Shown piece after piece: positions 30,063 through 42,505 of a stretch of 64,000 nt of DNA. The position numbers and the translations under genes are program-made. Within the stretch, counting starts at the first letter, position 1. Every line of letters starts with the position of its first letter. The stretch comes from Poecilobothrus nobilitatus (Eukaryota; Arthropoda; Insecta; Diptera; Dolichopodidae). Under the pieces are notes generated by a model that saw nothing but the letters and a program-made list of their open reading frames with translations, had not been told where the DNA came from and made no database searches. Location: assembly GCA_947095535.1 (NCBI GenBank), contig OX352773.1, positions 109,933,950-109,997,949 of the forward strand, written 5' to 3'.

Positions 30063-33000
30063 AATATAAATAAAAAAATAAATAAAAAAAATTTTTAAAA
30101 AAACAGCTTTTTTGAACTAAAAAGTAGAAAATAAATTTTTAATAGCAATTTTTTCTGTAATTTTCTAAACTATATTGTTACAATCGAGATTTCTTTGAAA
30201 AAGTTTATTTCAATATGTCAAATTTAAATATAAGTTTTAAAGTCTGTGAAATTAAAATAAAAGCTGGAGGCAACAAACGCATAACTATAAACTTATATTT
30301 TTAAATTTTGCCTCCAGCTTTATTAATTTCACAGACTTTAAAACTTATATATACTTATATTTATATATATATTTGACATATTGAAATAAACTTTTTCAAA
30401 GAAATCTCAATTGTAACAATATAGTTTAGAAAATTACAGAAAAATTTGCTATTAAAAATTTATTTTCTACTTTTTAGTTCAAAAAAGCAGTTTTTTTAAA
30501 AATTATTATTTAATGATTTTCATGTTATTTATACAAAAAATTTTACAATTGATTTTAGTAATTTGTTGTTGTATTGATTTCTAAATCTTCAATAATTAAA
30601 ATTGTGAAAGTGTCAATATGGCATTTTCCAAGAATAATTAAATTTATTTTTAAAACGTATTTTTTTTTTCTGTATATAATATAAATTAGATTTGCTTAGT
30701 AATATGTTCTACATTTGGTTTATTTACTTTTATGCTAAAAAAAAAATTAAGTAATGTTAGGGTATTATATTACTTAAATGTATCATACAAAAAAAAATTG
30801 ATTACCAACAAAATTTGTTCACAATGTTGCGTAATTTATAAGAAAGAAAATTATTTATATTAACATGTAAATGCATATGCAAACGTAAAATTAGTACAAC
30901 TTATTATATTAAGTTTTTACATATGTGCATATGGTAAGCGTACCTTTCACTGTTTTGTTTGTATTTATATTTTTTGCTGAATCGTAGGATTCTGAAATTT
31001 AAAAGAAATTGAAAGTTTGTTTTGGAGGTATTGAACTTTATATTAAGTATGACATAATTAAAATTGTTTACGTTAGGTATTTGTATGTTAGAAAATAAAA
31101 TTAAACTGAGTTATTGAATTACTGTTGAATATGGTTTAGGATTGTAATCGGAAAAAAGTATTGTAGTGTGATCACTACAAAATATAAGTATTAAATTGAT
31201 ATTTTTTTTTTCCTTGTTTAATTTTGAATTTTTACAGTTGCCCTTACAGTCTATAATTATATTATTACCTTTTATAATATAGAATATATTGAATTTTTTT
31301 ATTATTAATTTTTTGTGGTAAAATTTTTAAAAAATTAAAAAAACGTTGCATAGCTAAATTCAAAATTTAAATAAAAATATTGCAATTTTATAATGTTCTT
31401 TATTTCCACTTAAAATGCGGCCCTTTAAAAACTTTGATTTATAGACTGCCTTGTTTTTTCTTTCTTTTCATAGCATAACATTTTAATATTTCTTTTTTCC
31501 TATTTGTTATGCGGGTAAATATCAGATGTGCACATATACATAAGAAATAGCCTTTAAAAATATTTAAAAACAATCAAAGTAACATTTTTTTTTTTTTCTA
31601 TTCCTTTTTATTTTTCTTCCAGTATTACATTATACTTTTTTTTTTCTGTTATTTAGGTACGCTAAAAATTTTTTTTTTTTTTTTAATATTAAATTTATGC
31701 ATACAGTCTATTTAAAAAATAGAAATTATTAGCTATAGAACATTCTGAATTTTTTTTTTGTTCGTTTATGTTAATCATCCATTCCTATGCATACATAAAA
31801 TTTTTTTTTGTTCGTTTATGTTTACCGTCCACTCATATAAATATAACTGTTGCCTACATATTAAAAAATAATAAATCGATGAATCAACTAAATAATAATA
31901 GTTGGGATTTTGGAAATTTGGTGTGACTGTGTTAGCAGATTTTTAATAGTACAGCACACATAAAAATATGCATACCATTTTTGTACATGTTTGTACCTAC
32001 ATACATATGTAGTAAAAAAATTTGGTTTTAAAAGTATGTAATTGAGAATATATTAAATTGCTTACTTCTAAATGCTAATGTTTTTGAATTAAAAAAAAAT
32101 TATTTTGCTTTTTCTAGACTGTTTTGATATATATGTATGTATGTACATAACATATATTTTATGATTAATTCATAATTATTGTTATTGAAAAGAAAAGTAT
32201 TGTTGTTATTTACTATTTTTAAAACAAACTGGAGTTCTTATTTTTAATATATTCTTTTTGTTGTTTAATGTTTTTACATAATTGGAAATATATTTTTAGT
32301 TTTTATACTTCAGAAAATTTGAAAAAATCAAGTAACACTTTCGTCAATTATAAAGTAACCCTATATTATTAAAAAAAGTTGTTAATAGAAATAACAGTAT
32401 AATGTTGAAGCTTTAATTTTTGTGTATTACTTCAAAAAAAATTTAACAGGTGTTCAAGTTACAGGTGTTTAAAAATAGGAAATTTTCAGTTTTTGACCCC
32501 TTACAGCTCCTAAACGGGGAGTGATACAAAAAAAATTTCAAGTTTCCAACTTCAACCGTTTAGAAGATAGAAGGGTTAAAGGATTGTGCAAAATTTGAGT
32601 TTCGCAGAACGGTCAATTAAGACACCGTATGCTACAAATATACATTTATTGTATATATACTTTTAAAGCTAATAACAGTAGTAATCGTTTGGCGTTTTCA
32701 GAATGAAGATATACCTTATACAACTTTTGCTATAACAATTTAAATATAGAGCTTTTTTGAACCTTTGGAGAGCTGTAGCTCCGTAACGGGTGGTGCTACA
32801 AAAAAAAGTTATTAAAAATAAAATTAATATTTTTGTGTTTTCAAAAAAAATGTGGGGATCTAAAAGTTAGGTGTTCGAGAGCTACCCTAAGTTTTGGTCC
32901 AAACTCAACCAAAAAAAATGATGAACCTACAAATTACTCCCAGAATATTTTGTGTAAATTTCAAGATTCTAGCTTTCTGAGTTTTTGAGTTAGCGTGCTG

Positions 33001-33436
33001 ACGGACGGACGGACATGGCTCAAACGTCTTAGAATTTTTTTCTGATCCGATCCATACCTTTGAAGCTATATCTAGCTCGCTTATTTCGAGGTGTTACAAA
33101 CGGAGGAGTAATTTTATTATACCCGATCCTATCGTACGGGTATAAAAACTTTTATGTATTACGGATACGTATTGGTATTGGTTTTGGTGAGCTTAGTAAA
33201 TTTAGATAAAATGTTTAATTTTGGTTCTGTAATAATTCTGTTATATCTTTGTATGAAAATTTAATTTTGAAATTAAGCTAATTTCTCTAATGTTTTTCGA
33301 TATTATTATTTTAAAATCGTGTATTGTCATCGGGATCTAATCTAATGAAGAAAATTTCAAGTCTCTAGCTCAACGGGAAGTGTGTTTAAAATGGCTTCTA
33401 AGATTCCATCCTTTACGCAAACAAGTTAATAAAAAG
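30063..33436. mobile_element. 3.4-kb non-autonomous repeat with ends AACAGCTTTTT (copy A)
   Basis: Begins with AAAAAACAGCTTTTTTGAAC and ends GTTAATAAAAAGCTGTT, giving imperfect inverted ends. A second copy is at 53757-56985, sharing start, end and internal blocks (for example 31380-31470 with 54250-54340 and 54990-55080; 33165-33436 with 56688-56985). Contains the foldback 30076-30515, long AT-rich stretches, and an embedded GACGGACGG-type repeat (about 32330-33143) ending TCGTACGGGTATA. No ORF worth naming. It sits at the same spot of the Polinton as the 1.3-kb repeat at 13237. Confidence 0.65.
30076..30515. repeat. Foldback with arms of about 210 bp
   Basis: CAGCTTTTTTGAACTAAAAA (about 30083) to GCCTCCAGC-type centre and back to TTTTTAGTTCAAAAAAGC (about 30470). 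The two arms are near-perfect inverted copies with a centre at about 30290. A half copy (left arm only) opens the repeat at 53757. Confidence 0.85.
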
Positions 33437-33694
33437 CTGTTAAAAAGGTGACCTGGAAGAAATTAAAAATTTTGTAAATTTAATATAAAATCTGAAAAGT
33501 TGAAAAATTTTAATAAAAAAGAAAATATTTAATTTGTAAATTTTTGTTTATTTTAACTTTTTTTTTTTTATTTATACAATGTTTCTTGCGAGTCTATACT
33601 CTTATTTGGAATTAACTCAATAAATCTGAAAAATTAAAAAATTTGAATAAAAAAGAAAATATTTAATTTGTAAATTTTTTATTTTAACTTTTTT

Positions 33695-34166
33695 TTATTT
33701 ATACAATTTTTCTTGCGAGTCTATACTCGTATTTGGAATTAACTCAAAAAGAGACATATTCCACCTATCAGGATCCCGTCCCAAAAAATTGAAATAGAAG
33801 CCCTTGCTGTTAAGTTGATTTAATTCGTCCTCCCACACAACTTGTTTGGAGAACCACTCCGGCATAAAAAAAGTAATGCTTTTTGTTGAATCTTCCATTG
33901 GGCATGTTACTTTATATAGAACCACCTGCTGACCCCTTTTAGTTTTTAGAAATTTCCATTCTTTTACCTCGTACATCACGTCCTTCACCAGTGCATCTAT
34001 CGTTTTGTAATTCTCTTGATCCCCTTTTCCAATTGCTATGAGATAGTCTATAAATTCCTAAATGAAAATTAAAATATAAAATAAATAATTAAAAATATAG
34101 TAAATAATTTTGAAAAAAAAAAAAAAAGATTATTAAATTTTTTTAAATTTAAAAATTACTTACCAT
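33695..34166 (-). CDS. Small two-exon Polinton gene, intact (copy 3)
   Basis: Exon 1 is only the ATG (34166-34164), followed by donor GTAAGTAA. A 106-bp intron ends TAG at 34058. Exon 2 (34057-33695) starts GAA TTT ATA and is open for 120 codons to the stop. Peptide landmarks: IAIGKGDQENYKTIDALV, YEVKEWKFLKTKRGQQVV, ITFFMPEWFSKQVV, NFLGRDPDRWNMSLFEL. The same structure is seen at 14792-15275. Three copies in the window make it a regular element gene. K-W-LKTKRG...P--FSKQ suggests a small DNA-binding protein, possibly OB-fold, acting in replication next to the polymerase; this is inference. Confidence 0.65.
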
Positions 34167-34311
34167 TATTTTCTTTTGATACTGCTACTAGTATTGTTAT
34201 TTAAATTAAGTTTGCGTAGAACTCAATTGATGGAAATAAAAGTTTTGTCTTTTCTTTTATACTTTTTCTACCATAGTTTAAATTACTTTAATAAATACAA
34301 TCAATTATTTT

Positions 34312-34545
34312 AACAAGGAACTAAACATATGAGAAATTGGAACACCCCTAAATTCCTTTGTTAGAATAATAAATCTTTTTTAACAGTTCAAAAAGCTCTT
34401 TTCAATAATAAATACCATTAACTATTTAACAAGGAACTAAACATATGAGTAAATTTAAACACTCCTAAATTCCTTTGTTAGAAGATGAAATCGTTTTTAT
34501 CAACTCAAAAGCCATTTCAATAATAAATACCATATAATTGATGAA
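34312..34545. repeat. Shortened AACAAGGAACTAAACATATGAG array
   Basis: Two units (34312 and 34428) colinear with 15421-15600, then cut at AATAATAAATACCAT where LINE sequence begins. Confidence 0.75.
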
Positions 34546-37525
34546 ATTGAAATTATCATAAAACTATTAAATAACACCATAGACATAATTTGTATTACAG
34601 AAACCAGGGTGAAACAAGAAGAAACAAGTTATTTTAATTTTGTTGATTTTTCATCAATATATACATGTCGACCTAATAAACATGGCAGTGGTTGTGGAGT
34701 ATTTATAAATAAAAAACGCAATTTTTCTGAAGTATATTCACATAGCAACAATTATGTTAGTTTTCTAAACAAAAGTATAAATAAAAATGCACACTCGTTT
34801 AATATAATCACTGTATACAGAGCACCATCTGAAATAAATGCAAGATTCAAAAATTTCTTTGTTAACCTAGAAAAATGTTTGGTTAACACTAATTGTAATA
34901 AAAATACATATGTGGTTGGTGACTTTAACTTCAATTTATTTAATGACACTCCTAATATAATACAATATAAAAATTTCATGTCGATGAATTCACTTTTTAT
35001 CTGTAATGAAAAAGTCATTACAAGACATTTATCAATTTCTAACTTAGATCACTTCTACACAAATAACTTAAATGAAAAACTATCACTGTCATATGTAAAT
35101 GTTGATCTGTTAGATCATTATGCTTTGATAATCGAAGTGTCAAATGAATACACAAATTATGAACAAATAGATAACAGTGGTAGGACTGAAGTGTTAAATA
35201 TAGATATCAAAAAATTAAATGTGCTATTGGGAAAAGAGCCAATCATTATTGATGAATCAAAAAATTACAAAGAAAGTATTGAAGAGTTCGTTTCCAAATT
35301 ATCAGAAAAAATCAAAAAAGTCTCCAGTCTCCAGAAAAAACAAAAAAATAAAAAGAATAAACCATGGATTGACAATGAATTAATTTCAACCGTAAATATA
35401 AAAAACTTTTTGTATACGAAATTGTTACGTGATAACTTGAATAAAGAATTGCAAAGAATTTATAAATACTATAGAAATAAAGTTACCAGCCTACGTAGAA
35501 TAAAGAAATGTACTTATTTTCAAAGGAAATTTGAAGAATGTAGTGAAAACACATCTAAAACTTGGGACTGTATAAATGAAGTTCTTCACAATAGAAATAA
35601 AAAAGAAAAAGTAATAAGCTTATTGAAAGGATTAACTGATAAACAAAAAATAATCAAAATAAATGAATTAAACAAACATTTTGCAAAAATCGGTGACAAT
35701 TTCGTCCCAGATTGTCAAATTGATTTAAGCGAGTAACTACACAAGTGCTAAAATTAGAATATGTCGACAAAAATGATATATATAATATAATAAAAAGCTT
35801 TAAATATTCGTACTCAAAAGATTCGTTTAATATAAGTTCTAACATGTTAAAATCTTGCAGTGGGCCCATCGCAATTCTAGTCAACATCCATAATGAGGGA
35901 GTTGTTCCACAACAATTAAAAGTCGGAAGAATTGTACCAGTTTTTAAATCGGGAGTTAAAGAAGACCTGAACAATTATAGACCAATATAATAACACCAAT
36001 TTTAGCCAAAATTGTTAGAAAAGTCATAAGCAATCAGCTTAATGCACATTTGCATAAACATAACCTCCTTTCAAAAAATCAATATGGATTTAAAAATAAA
36101 TCAAGTACGGAAACTGCACTTGTAGATATGCTATCGAAGGTACAAAAACACAAAGATGAAAATAAAATAGTTTCACTTCTATTTATTGACGTGTCAAAAG
36201 CTTTTGACACAGTCGATAAATAGAAGTCCTATTTAAGGACTTCTATTTATCGACTGTGGTTTGGTTAAGAATGTGGTTTGCGTCCTATTTAAGCAACCGA
36301 TTGCAATACACAAAAATTGGAAGATTTCAAAGCCAAAACGAATCTGTCAATTTAGGAATACCGCAAGGAAGTATTATTGGTCCCTTATTATTCACTATTT
36401 ATATAGAAGCATTCCAGCAACTTCGAATAAGTGCCGACACATTCCTTTTTGCAAACGATGTATGTTTTATTTTCAAAGCAAATAACTTTGTTGAACTAGA
36501 AGCTACTATGAATGATGAAATTACAAAAATAAATGAATGGATGACAATTCATAAGTTAACCATAAACGTGAAGAAAACTAAATATATGATAATACATACT
36601 AACTCGCCATCACTATCAGTTTATATATCGCAAAAAAAGATCGAACAAGTAAATGAGTTTAAATACCTAGGCTTTTGGATAGATACCAAACTCAGATGGG
36701 TTACCCATACAGAAAAACCCAGTAAAAAATTAAGCGCAGTTGCTGGAATCTTTGGTAAAGTATCACAATTCATACCAGAAAGCGCAAAAAAACCAGTCTA
36801 CTATGCTCTATTTAATAGTCATCTCAGCTATGGTATTAAAATATGGGGAACAACCTGGCAAAAAAATGTAGATCATTTACAGACGATCCAAAACAAAGCA
36901 CTGAAAAACTTGTTTAACTACGATTGGCGCGAGAATACACTGAAGATTCACAAACTAAATAATGTATTGTTAATAAAAGATGTAATAAAATTAAAGCTGA
37001 TTTTACACATTCATAGTATAGAAAAAAATCAAATACACACCACAACGAATATAACAAAACGTGAAGACAAACATCAGGTCAATACTAGAAGTAAAAATTT
37101 AATACATATCGATTTTAAAAGAACATCTAACTATGGTACCTTAACAACACTTCATATAGGAATTCAACTGTATAACAATCTCAACATCAATTTAAAACAT
37201 TTGGATGGCAACAAACTCAAGCAAGAATTAACTAAAATGTACCTGAACATGTACGAGTAAAATTGAAGTAAACTTTTAGATCATTTAATTTTCAGTCAAT
37301 TGCTTATGCGGTATAATAGTCAACTTCATAAATACATTTGTATATGTATATATATATTCTTTTTTTTTTTTTTCTTTATAATTATCTCTTGTCAGTTGAA
37401 GTGCATGTACATATAAAATGATGACTTAAACCGAATTAGAGAACAAAAAACAATAATAAATAATAGTTCTATTTTTTCTTTTGCTCTTCTTAGCTCAATT
37501 GTTGTTTGTGTTTTTATTAATTACT
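34546..37525 (+). mobile_element. LINE with endonuclease and reverse transcriptase (decayed, 5'-truncated)
   Basis: The endonuclease (34609-35736 and just upstream) shows ICITETRV, GDFNFNLF, SNLDHFYTN and LLDHYALI. The RT starts in 35745-35990 (NYRPI), continues in another frame (NQYGFKNKSSTETALVD, LLFIDVSKAFDTVD) up to a foldback at 36208-36258, then 36256-37260 (FASYLSNRLQYTKIG, GIPQGSIIGPLLF, FLFANDVCF, KYLGFWIDTKLRW). The catalytic YADD-type box reads FAND (AAC at 36454), so one metal-binding Asp is replaced by Asn. Looks like the CR1/L2 side of the LINE tree. A 3' UTR of about 260 bp leads straight into truncated polymerase sequence. Confidence 0.85.
36208..36258. repeat. Perfect 23-bp foldback inside the LINE reverse transcriptase
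   Basis: CACAGTCGATAAATAGAAGT (first 20 of the arm, 36208-36230), loop ATTTA, then its exact reverse complement (36236-36258). It falls right after the SKAFDTVD motif and destroys the frame. Confidence 0.9.
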
Positions 37526-37539
37526 TACTACTATCGTTA

Positions 37540-40500
37540 ATCTGCTCACAGGAACCGGCCGAGGTAAAAAATATTTTACGTTTGAAGAAGATAGCTTAAA
37601 ACGAAAAGGAGTGGTTACTATTAAAAACAAGGACAATCTATGTTTGTATCGGTTTGTAGTTGTTGGCAAAGCTTTTCCCGACAAAGACGTCAATTACAAA
37701 AAAATAAGAGACAACAATCAAAAATTGCAAACGATTTTAGCGAATTGGCTAGTGCAGGAAACCCAAGCAAATAACAAAGAGTGCGGGAATTCCAGAATTA
37801 AAAAAAATACAGGATTATTTTGGGGATCAGTACAATATTGTAGTGTACAGTTATGGCGACAATAAAAGTATTATCTTTAATGGACAAAACAATGGCAAGA
37901 GAATTAATTTGTATTATTACAATAACCATTTTAACGATTACATTAATTTTTTACTCAAGTTATTATTGTGAAAAATGCACTGTGAGTTACAACAGTAAAA
38001 ATTCTCATAAATGTGGTGGTAAATGTCGTTGTTGTCAACAATCTTCCCTGTGTGACAAAATACTTGTAGATATTCCGCGTAACAAATGTAAGCGCTCTTT
38101 TAGAGGACAAAATTGCTTTAGAAACCACTCTAATACTATTTCTGCACAAATTCATGAATGCTTAAAATTCTTTAAATTATATTCAACTGGTTCTTTACAC
38201 ACATGCGATTCTATTTTTTGCAAACATTGTTACAAACTTGCAAAAAGAAATCATTTTTGTTTCATTAATGTTGTTGCAAGAACGCCAAATGTCGAGAATT
38301 TTGTTTTTGAATTTTTTGATTTAGAAACAATGCAGGAAACAACATTGTAACAAAAGCAAAGCCACGACGTTAAATTACATGAACCAAACCTGTGTGTTAT
38401 ATCAACAAGATGCCATTGTTGCATAGATGAGTCTAAGTTGTACTTTTGCTTACAATGTGGTTATAGGACAACAATTTTAAAAACAAATGTAATTTCAAGT
38501 TTTGTTGATTATATTTTAAAATTGGCAAAAAAATTCAAGAAAGTTACGGTCTTGGCTCATAACGGAGAAAGCTTTGTCCATCAATTCATTTTAAATGAAT
38601 TATTGAATAAAAGTATTTGAGAACCAAAATTAATTATGAGAGGAACAAAAACCATTCAAATGAAAATAAATAACATCACGTTTTTAGATTCTTTAAATTA
38701 TTTGCCAGTGGCTCTGGCTCAACTGCCAAAAGCTTTTGTATTACCGGTTAACGTTAAAAAAGGTCACTTTCCACATTTATTTAATACTAGAGAAAATGCT
38801 AATTACATTGGGCCTTTACCTGCACTACACTATTATAGTTCAGATCCAATGAAAGAAGTAGAATGTAAAGAATTTTTGGATTAGTATGAGCAAAACAAGC
38901 AAATTGAATTTGAAATGCAGCATAAAATGGAAGATTACTGTAAAAATTATGTATATATCTTAACAGAAGCTTGTATTAAATTTAGAAATCTTATATTAAA
39001 AGAAAGCAACGTGTGCCCTTTTACTAAGGCCACTACTATAGCATCAGCCTGCAATTTAGTGTATCGTAGAAACTTTTTAAAAGCAGACACAATTGGGCAA
39101 ATACCGAAAGGTGGTTACAGACTTACAGATATTCAATCAAAAATTGCTTTCCAATGGCTGATTTGGGAAGAAGATCAGAGAAGTGTCAATATTTGTCACG
39201 CAGGTAAACAAACAGAAGCAATTATATATGGTTTAAAACTAGACGGAATTTGTTTCGAAACAAAACAAATATTTGAGTTTCATGAGTGTTACTATCATGA
39301 ACACCCTAAATGTTTTCGATATAGATAGACAACAAATAGATGAAAATGAAGAAATGTCATATTTATCAACTCATCCGATATTAAAAAATATTCCTTTAAA
39401 TGCTCGAGATGCTTTTTACGGTGGACGAACGGGAAACACAGTTTTACATTATAAAGCTAAAGAAGGAGAAAAAATAAAATATATCGATATTTGTTCTTTA
39501 TACCCTTTTGTGTGCAAGTATGGAAAATTTCCAATAGGACATCCAGAAGTTATAGTTGGGGATGAGAAATGCTCCAAACTTAATTTAGAAACAATTGAAG
39601 GCTTAATTAAATGTGAAATTCTTCCACCTTGTTCTTTATTTCATTCAGTTCTTCCAACAACAAAATAATAAATTGATGTTCACACTATGTTTTACCTGTA
39701 GCTCAGAAAGCAATCAAAATGAGTGCTCCCATTCGGAAGAAGAAAAACATTATTAGGAACTTGGGTTATAGATGAGGTAATAAAAGCTGTCCAGAAAGGC
39801 TATAAAATAATTGAAATAGTTGAAATATGGAGTTATAAAATACAGCAAAATAATAAAATTTTAAACAAACCGGGATTATTTACTGAAATGATGGACACAT
39901 TTTTAAAAATAAAGCAAGAAGCTTCCGTCTGGCCTAAAGATTGTGTTGACGAACAATCAGAATAAAAATATGTGCAAGAGTTTTTTGAACAAGAAAATAT
40001 TCACTTAAATGCTGAAAATATCGTGAAAAATTACACTAAATTCATTTTGGGGGAAATTTGGTCAGAAAGAAAACCAAACAAAAACAATAATAATTAGAAA
40101 TCCAACAGAATTTTATTCTTTGATAACAGATCCTAGTAAAGATGTTGTGCACATAATGATAATTAACTCTGAAACACTTTTGGTAAATTGGAAATATAAA
40201 AATGAAGAAGGAGAATTTCTGAACACAATCAACGTTGCCATAGCCTGCTATACAACAGCACAAACTCGACTAAAATTATACAGCTTTCTTAAAAAATTAG
40301 AGGAATGCGTTTTATATTACGATACCGACTCAGTAATATATGTTTCAAAAGAAGGTGAATACGAGCCTTCTACTGGCAACTTTATAGGAGATTTGACAGA
40401 TGAGCTTGAGTCTTTTGGAGTAGGAAGCTATATTACGGAATTTGTTAGTGGAGGACCTAAAAATTACAGTTATAAGATATTTTCCACTAATACTCAAAGT

Positions 40501-40762
40501 GAAACGGCTGTTTGTAAAGTAAAAAGAAATAAAATTAAATTACGATTCTTCAAGAATAATTAATTTTGAAAAAATTAAGGAAATGATTTTAACAAACAAC
40601 AAGGATGGTATCTGTATATTATCAAAAAATTTTAGGAGAACAGATGAACACCAAGTTCTGACTGTACCGGAATTTAAAACATATAAAATTAAAGCTGAAA
40701 AAAGAAAATTTAATGACTATTGTTCCTCTGTACCGTTTGGATTTGTAAAGAAAAAAAATTAA
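37540..40762 (+). pseudogene. POLB: Polinton protein-primed DNA polymerase B (copy 2, truncated and frameshifted)
   Basis: Colinear with 16731-19983; the N-terminal about 120 codons are gone at the LINE junction. Landmarks: IKNKDNLCLYRFVVVGKAF, CRCCQQS, FRGQNCF, FFDLETMQE (38311), AHNGESFVHQF (the exonuclease Asp is Val here), IQSKIAFQWLIWEED (CAA where copy 1 has TAA), EFHECYYHEHP, IDICSLYPF (39485), YYDTDSVIY (40315). A short deletion (about 17 codons) before the motif B region at 40030 removes GLRSFAK. Shares with copy 1 the breaks after NNHFND, near 38630 and at TAATAAATTGATG (39666). FVKKKN-stop ends it. Confidence 0.85.
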
Positions 40763-41385
40763 GCGCATGTAAAAACCTATAAAAACTTTGTAAATTTAAA
40801 TTTATTTATAATAATTATAATGTTTATTTTTTGATAAAAATCACAATTCTTGGTAAATAAAAACTATATTATGTGAAAGTCAATTTATCTTTTTTTTTTT
40901 AGTTTTACAATTATTTATTACATTTTTAAATATGCTTCTAATTTGCATAATACAAAGTAATTTGTAAGAACATAAAAAATATGTGGTTTTATATTAAAAA
41001 TATTTTTTCAAAATATTTTTCAATTAAACATAACAATTAATCACTAAATATAACTTTTTTTTTCCCTCACGTTTTATACATTCATTTTTTACTTTAAATT
41101 ACTTTAAAACTAAGATACAGTTTATCTCATAAATAACAACTGCATTTTGCATTAATATTATGTTACAATAACCGGTTGGCCGTGAAATATTTTTATTAAA
41201 ATAAAATTTTATTATTTAGCCGTAATCTATGTTAATATACTATAACAACAACATCATTACACTTTCTTGTTCTACATTTCTTGTTCTACCAGTTGATCTT
41301 CAAAATTACTAAAAAAAAAAAATACTATCACAACAAGGTTATTGCACTTACTTGTTCTACGTTTACCTTGTTTACCTTGTCTATT
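40763..41385. repeat. Polinton terminal repeat arm, outer part missing
   Basis: Follows polymerase copy 2 and matches 19984-20635, including ATTCTTGGTAAATAAAAACT and ACCGGTTGGCCGTGAAATAT. The match stops at TTTACCTTGTCTATTT (about 41385), roughly 330 bp before the expected terminus. The integrity of the right end of this element is therefore lost. Confidence 0.8.
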
Positions 41386-42299
41386 TAACGATCTTAGCGG
41401 TGTAGCGGCTAAACAACCTGCAGAAATGGTAAGGTTCCTCAATACCGCGAAATGGAACTGCAATTAAATCCGTTATAGCTTAAACATAAGCCTTGTGGTC
41501 ACGGTAGTTTTAGAAAAACGGTGCTAATGCGCTAATTGTGGTGTCGTCACGGTTGACAGAACAAGCCACGTATACCAACCAACCAACCAACCAACCATGG
41601 TAGAAAAGGTTTTTTTTACACAGATACTGAAAGTTTTATTTGCACTATACAGACAGATGATTTTTAAGCTGACATATAAATTAACGATAGATCTTACTAA
41701 CCAAATCAAAAAAGCTATTCTAAACTAATTAGCTATTAATAATTTTTAGCTATTAAGCACTTTTATAATTAAGATAAAATTCAATGAATAAAATTCTATA
41801 CTAATTATTATGTTATATTAAAATATTTTTTTATACCTAAACAAAATTAATAAAATTGTAGAAAGAAAAGCAAAAACAAAAAGTAATGTGAAATGGAAAC
41901 AAAATAAAAAAATTAGTTTTAAGGTAACAAAACCACAATATTATGACTAATTGTAAAAGAACGTAAACAAAAGAATATTGTGACGATTACATCGTAATAA
42001 AAAACCCAATGTTAAAATGATAAGGTAAAAATGATCATATTATGTTCAAGAAAGTATATACGATGAATAGATGAAATTAAAATGAAAATATATCGACAAA
42101 TTTTTTTTATAACATAGTCAATATGCTCACACCATTTTAATATATTATGAACCACAAGACAATTTCACAATTTCGATTGGGTAGTTTCTATAGTGAATAT
42201 TTAAATTGTGGTCTGTTTTATTATTATAAATACAATTATTTTGGTTTTTTTTGCATTTAATAAGACAGAAAAATTAAAGCTTCAGTAATATATTTTACG
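41386..42299. other. No gene seen; (CCAA)n microsatellite
   Basis: Contains a slightly GC-richer piece with AACCAACCAACCAACCAACC at 41575-41598, otherwise AT-rich. Short ORFs have no recognisable content. Confidence 0.5.
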
Positions 42300-42505
42300 T
42301 ATGCTACTATTTTTCTTGAGTATATAGGGTTCCGGAATTACAGCCCCTCAAAATTGCAAAACAAAGTCTTATTTTCCCAATATATTTTGTTAATATATGA
42401 AATTTAAAATTTTGGTGCAAGTCACAATTCAAAACAGTGTATATTGTCTTTTGGAAATGTGCTCTTCTAAAAACCGTTGGTTTACATTCTGCCTTGTTCT
42501 ATATA
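42300..42505 (-). repeat. Partial copy of the 1.3-kb repeat at 13237
   Basis: GTTCCGGAATTACAGCCCC (42330) and AAAACCGTTGGTTTACATTC (42470) are the reverse complement, with a few changes, of 13250-13410. Confidence 0.7.
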
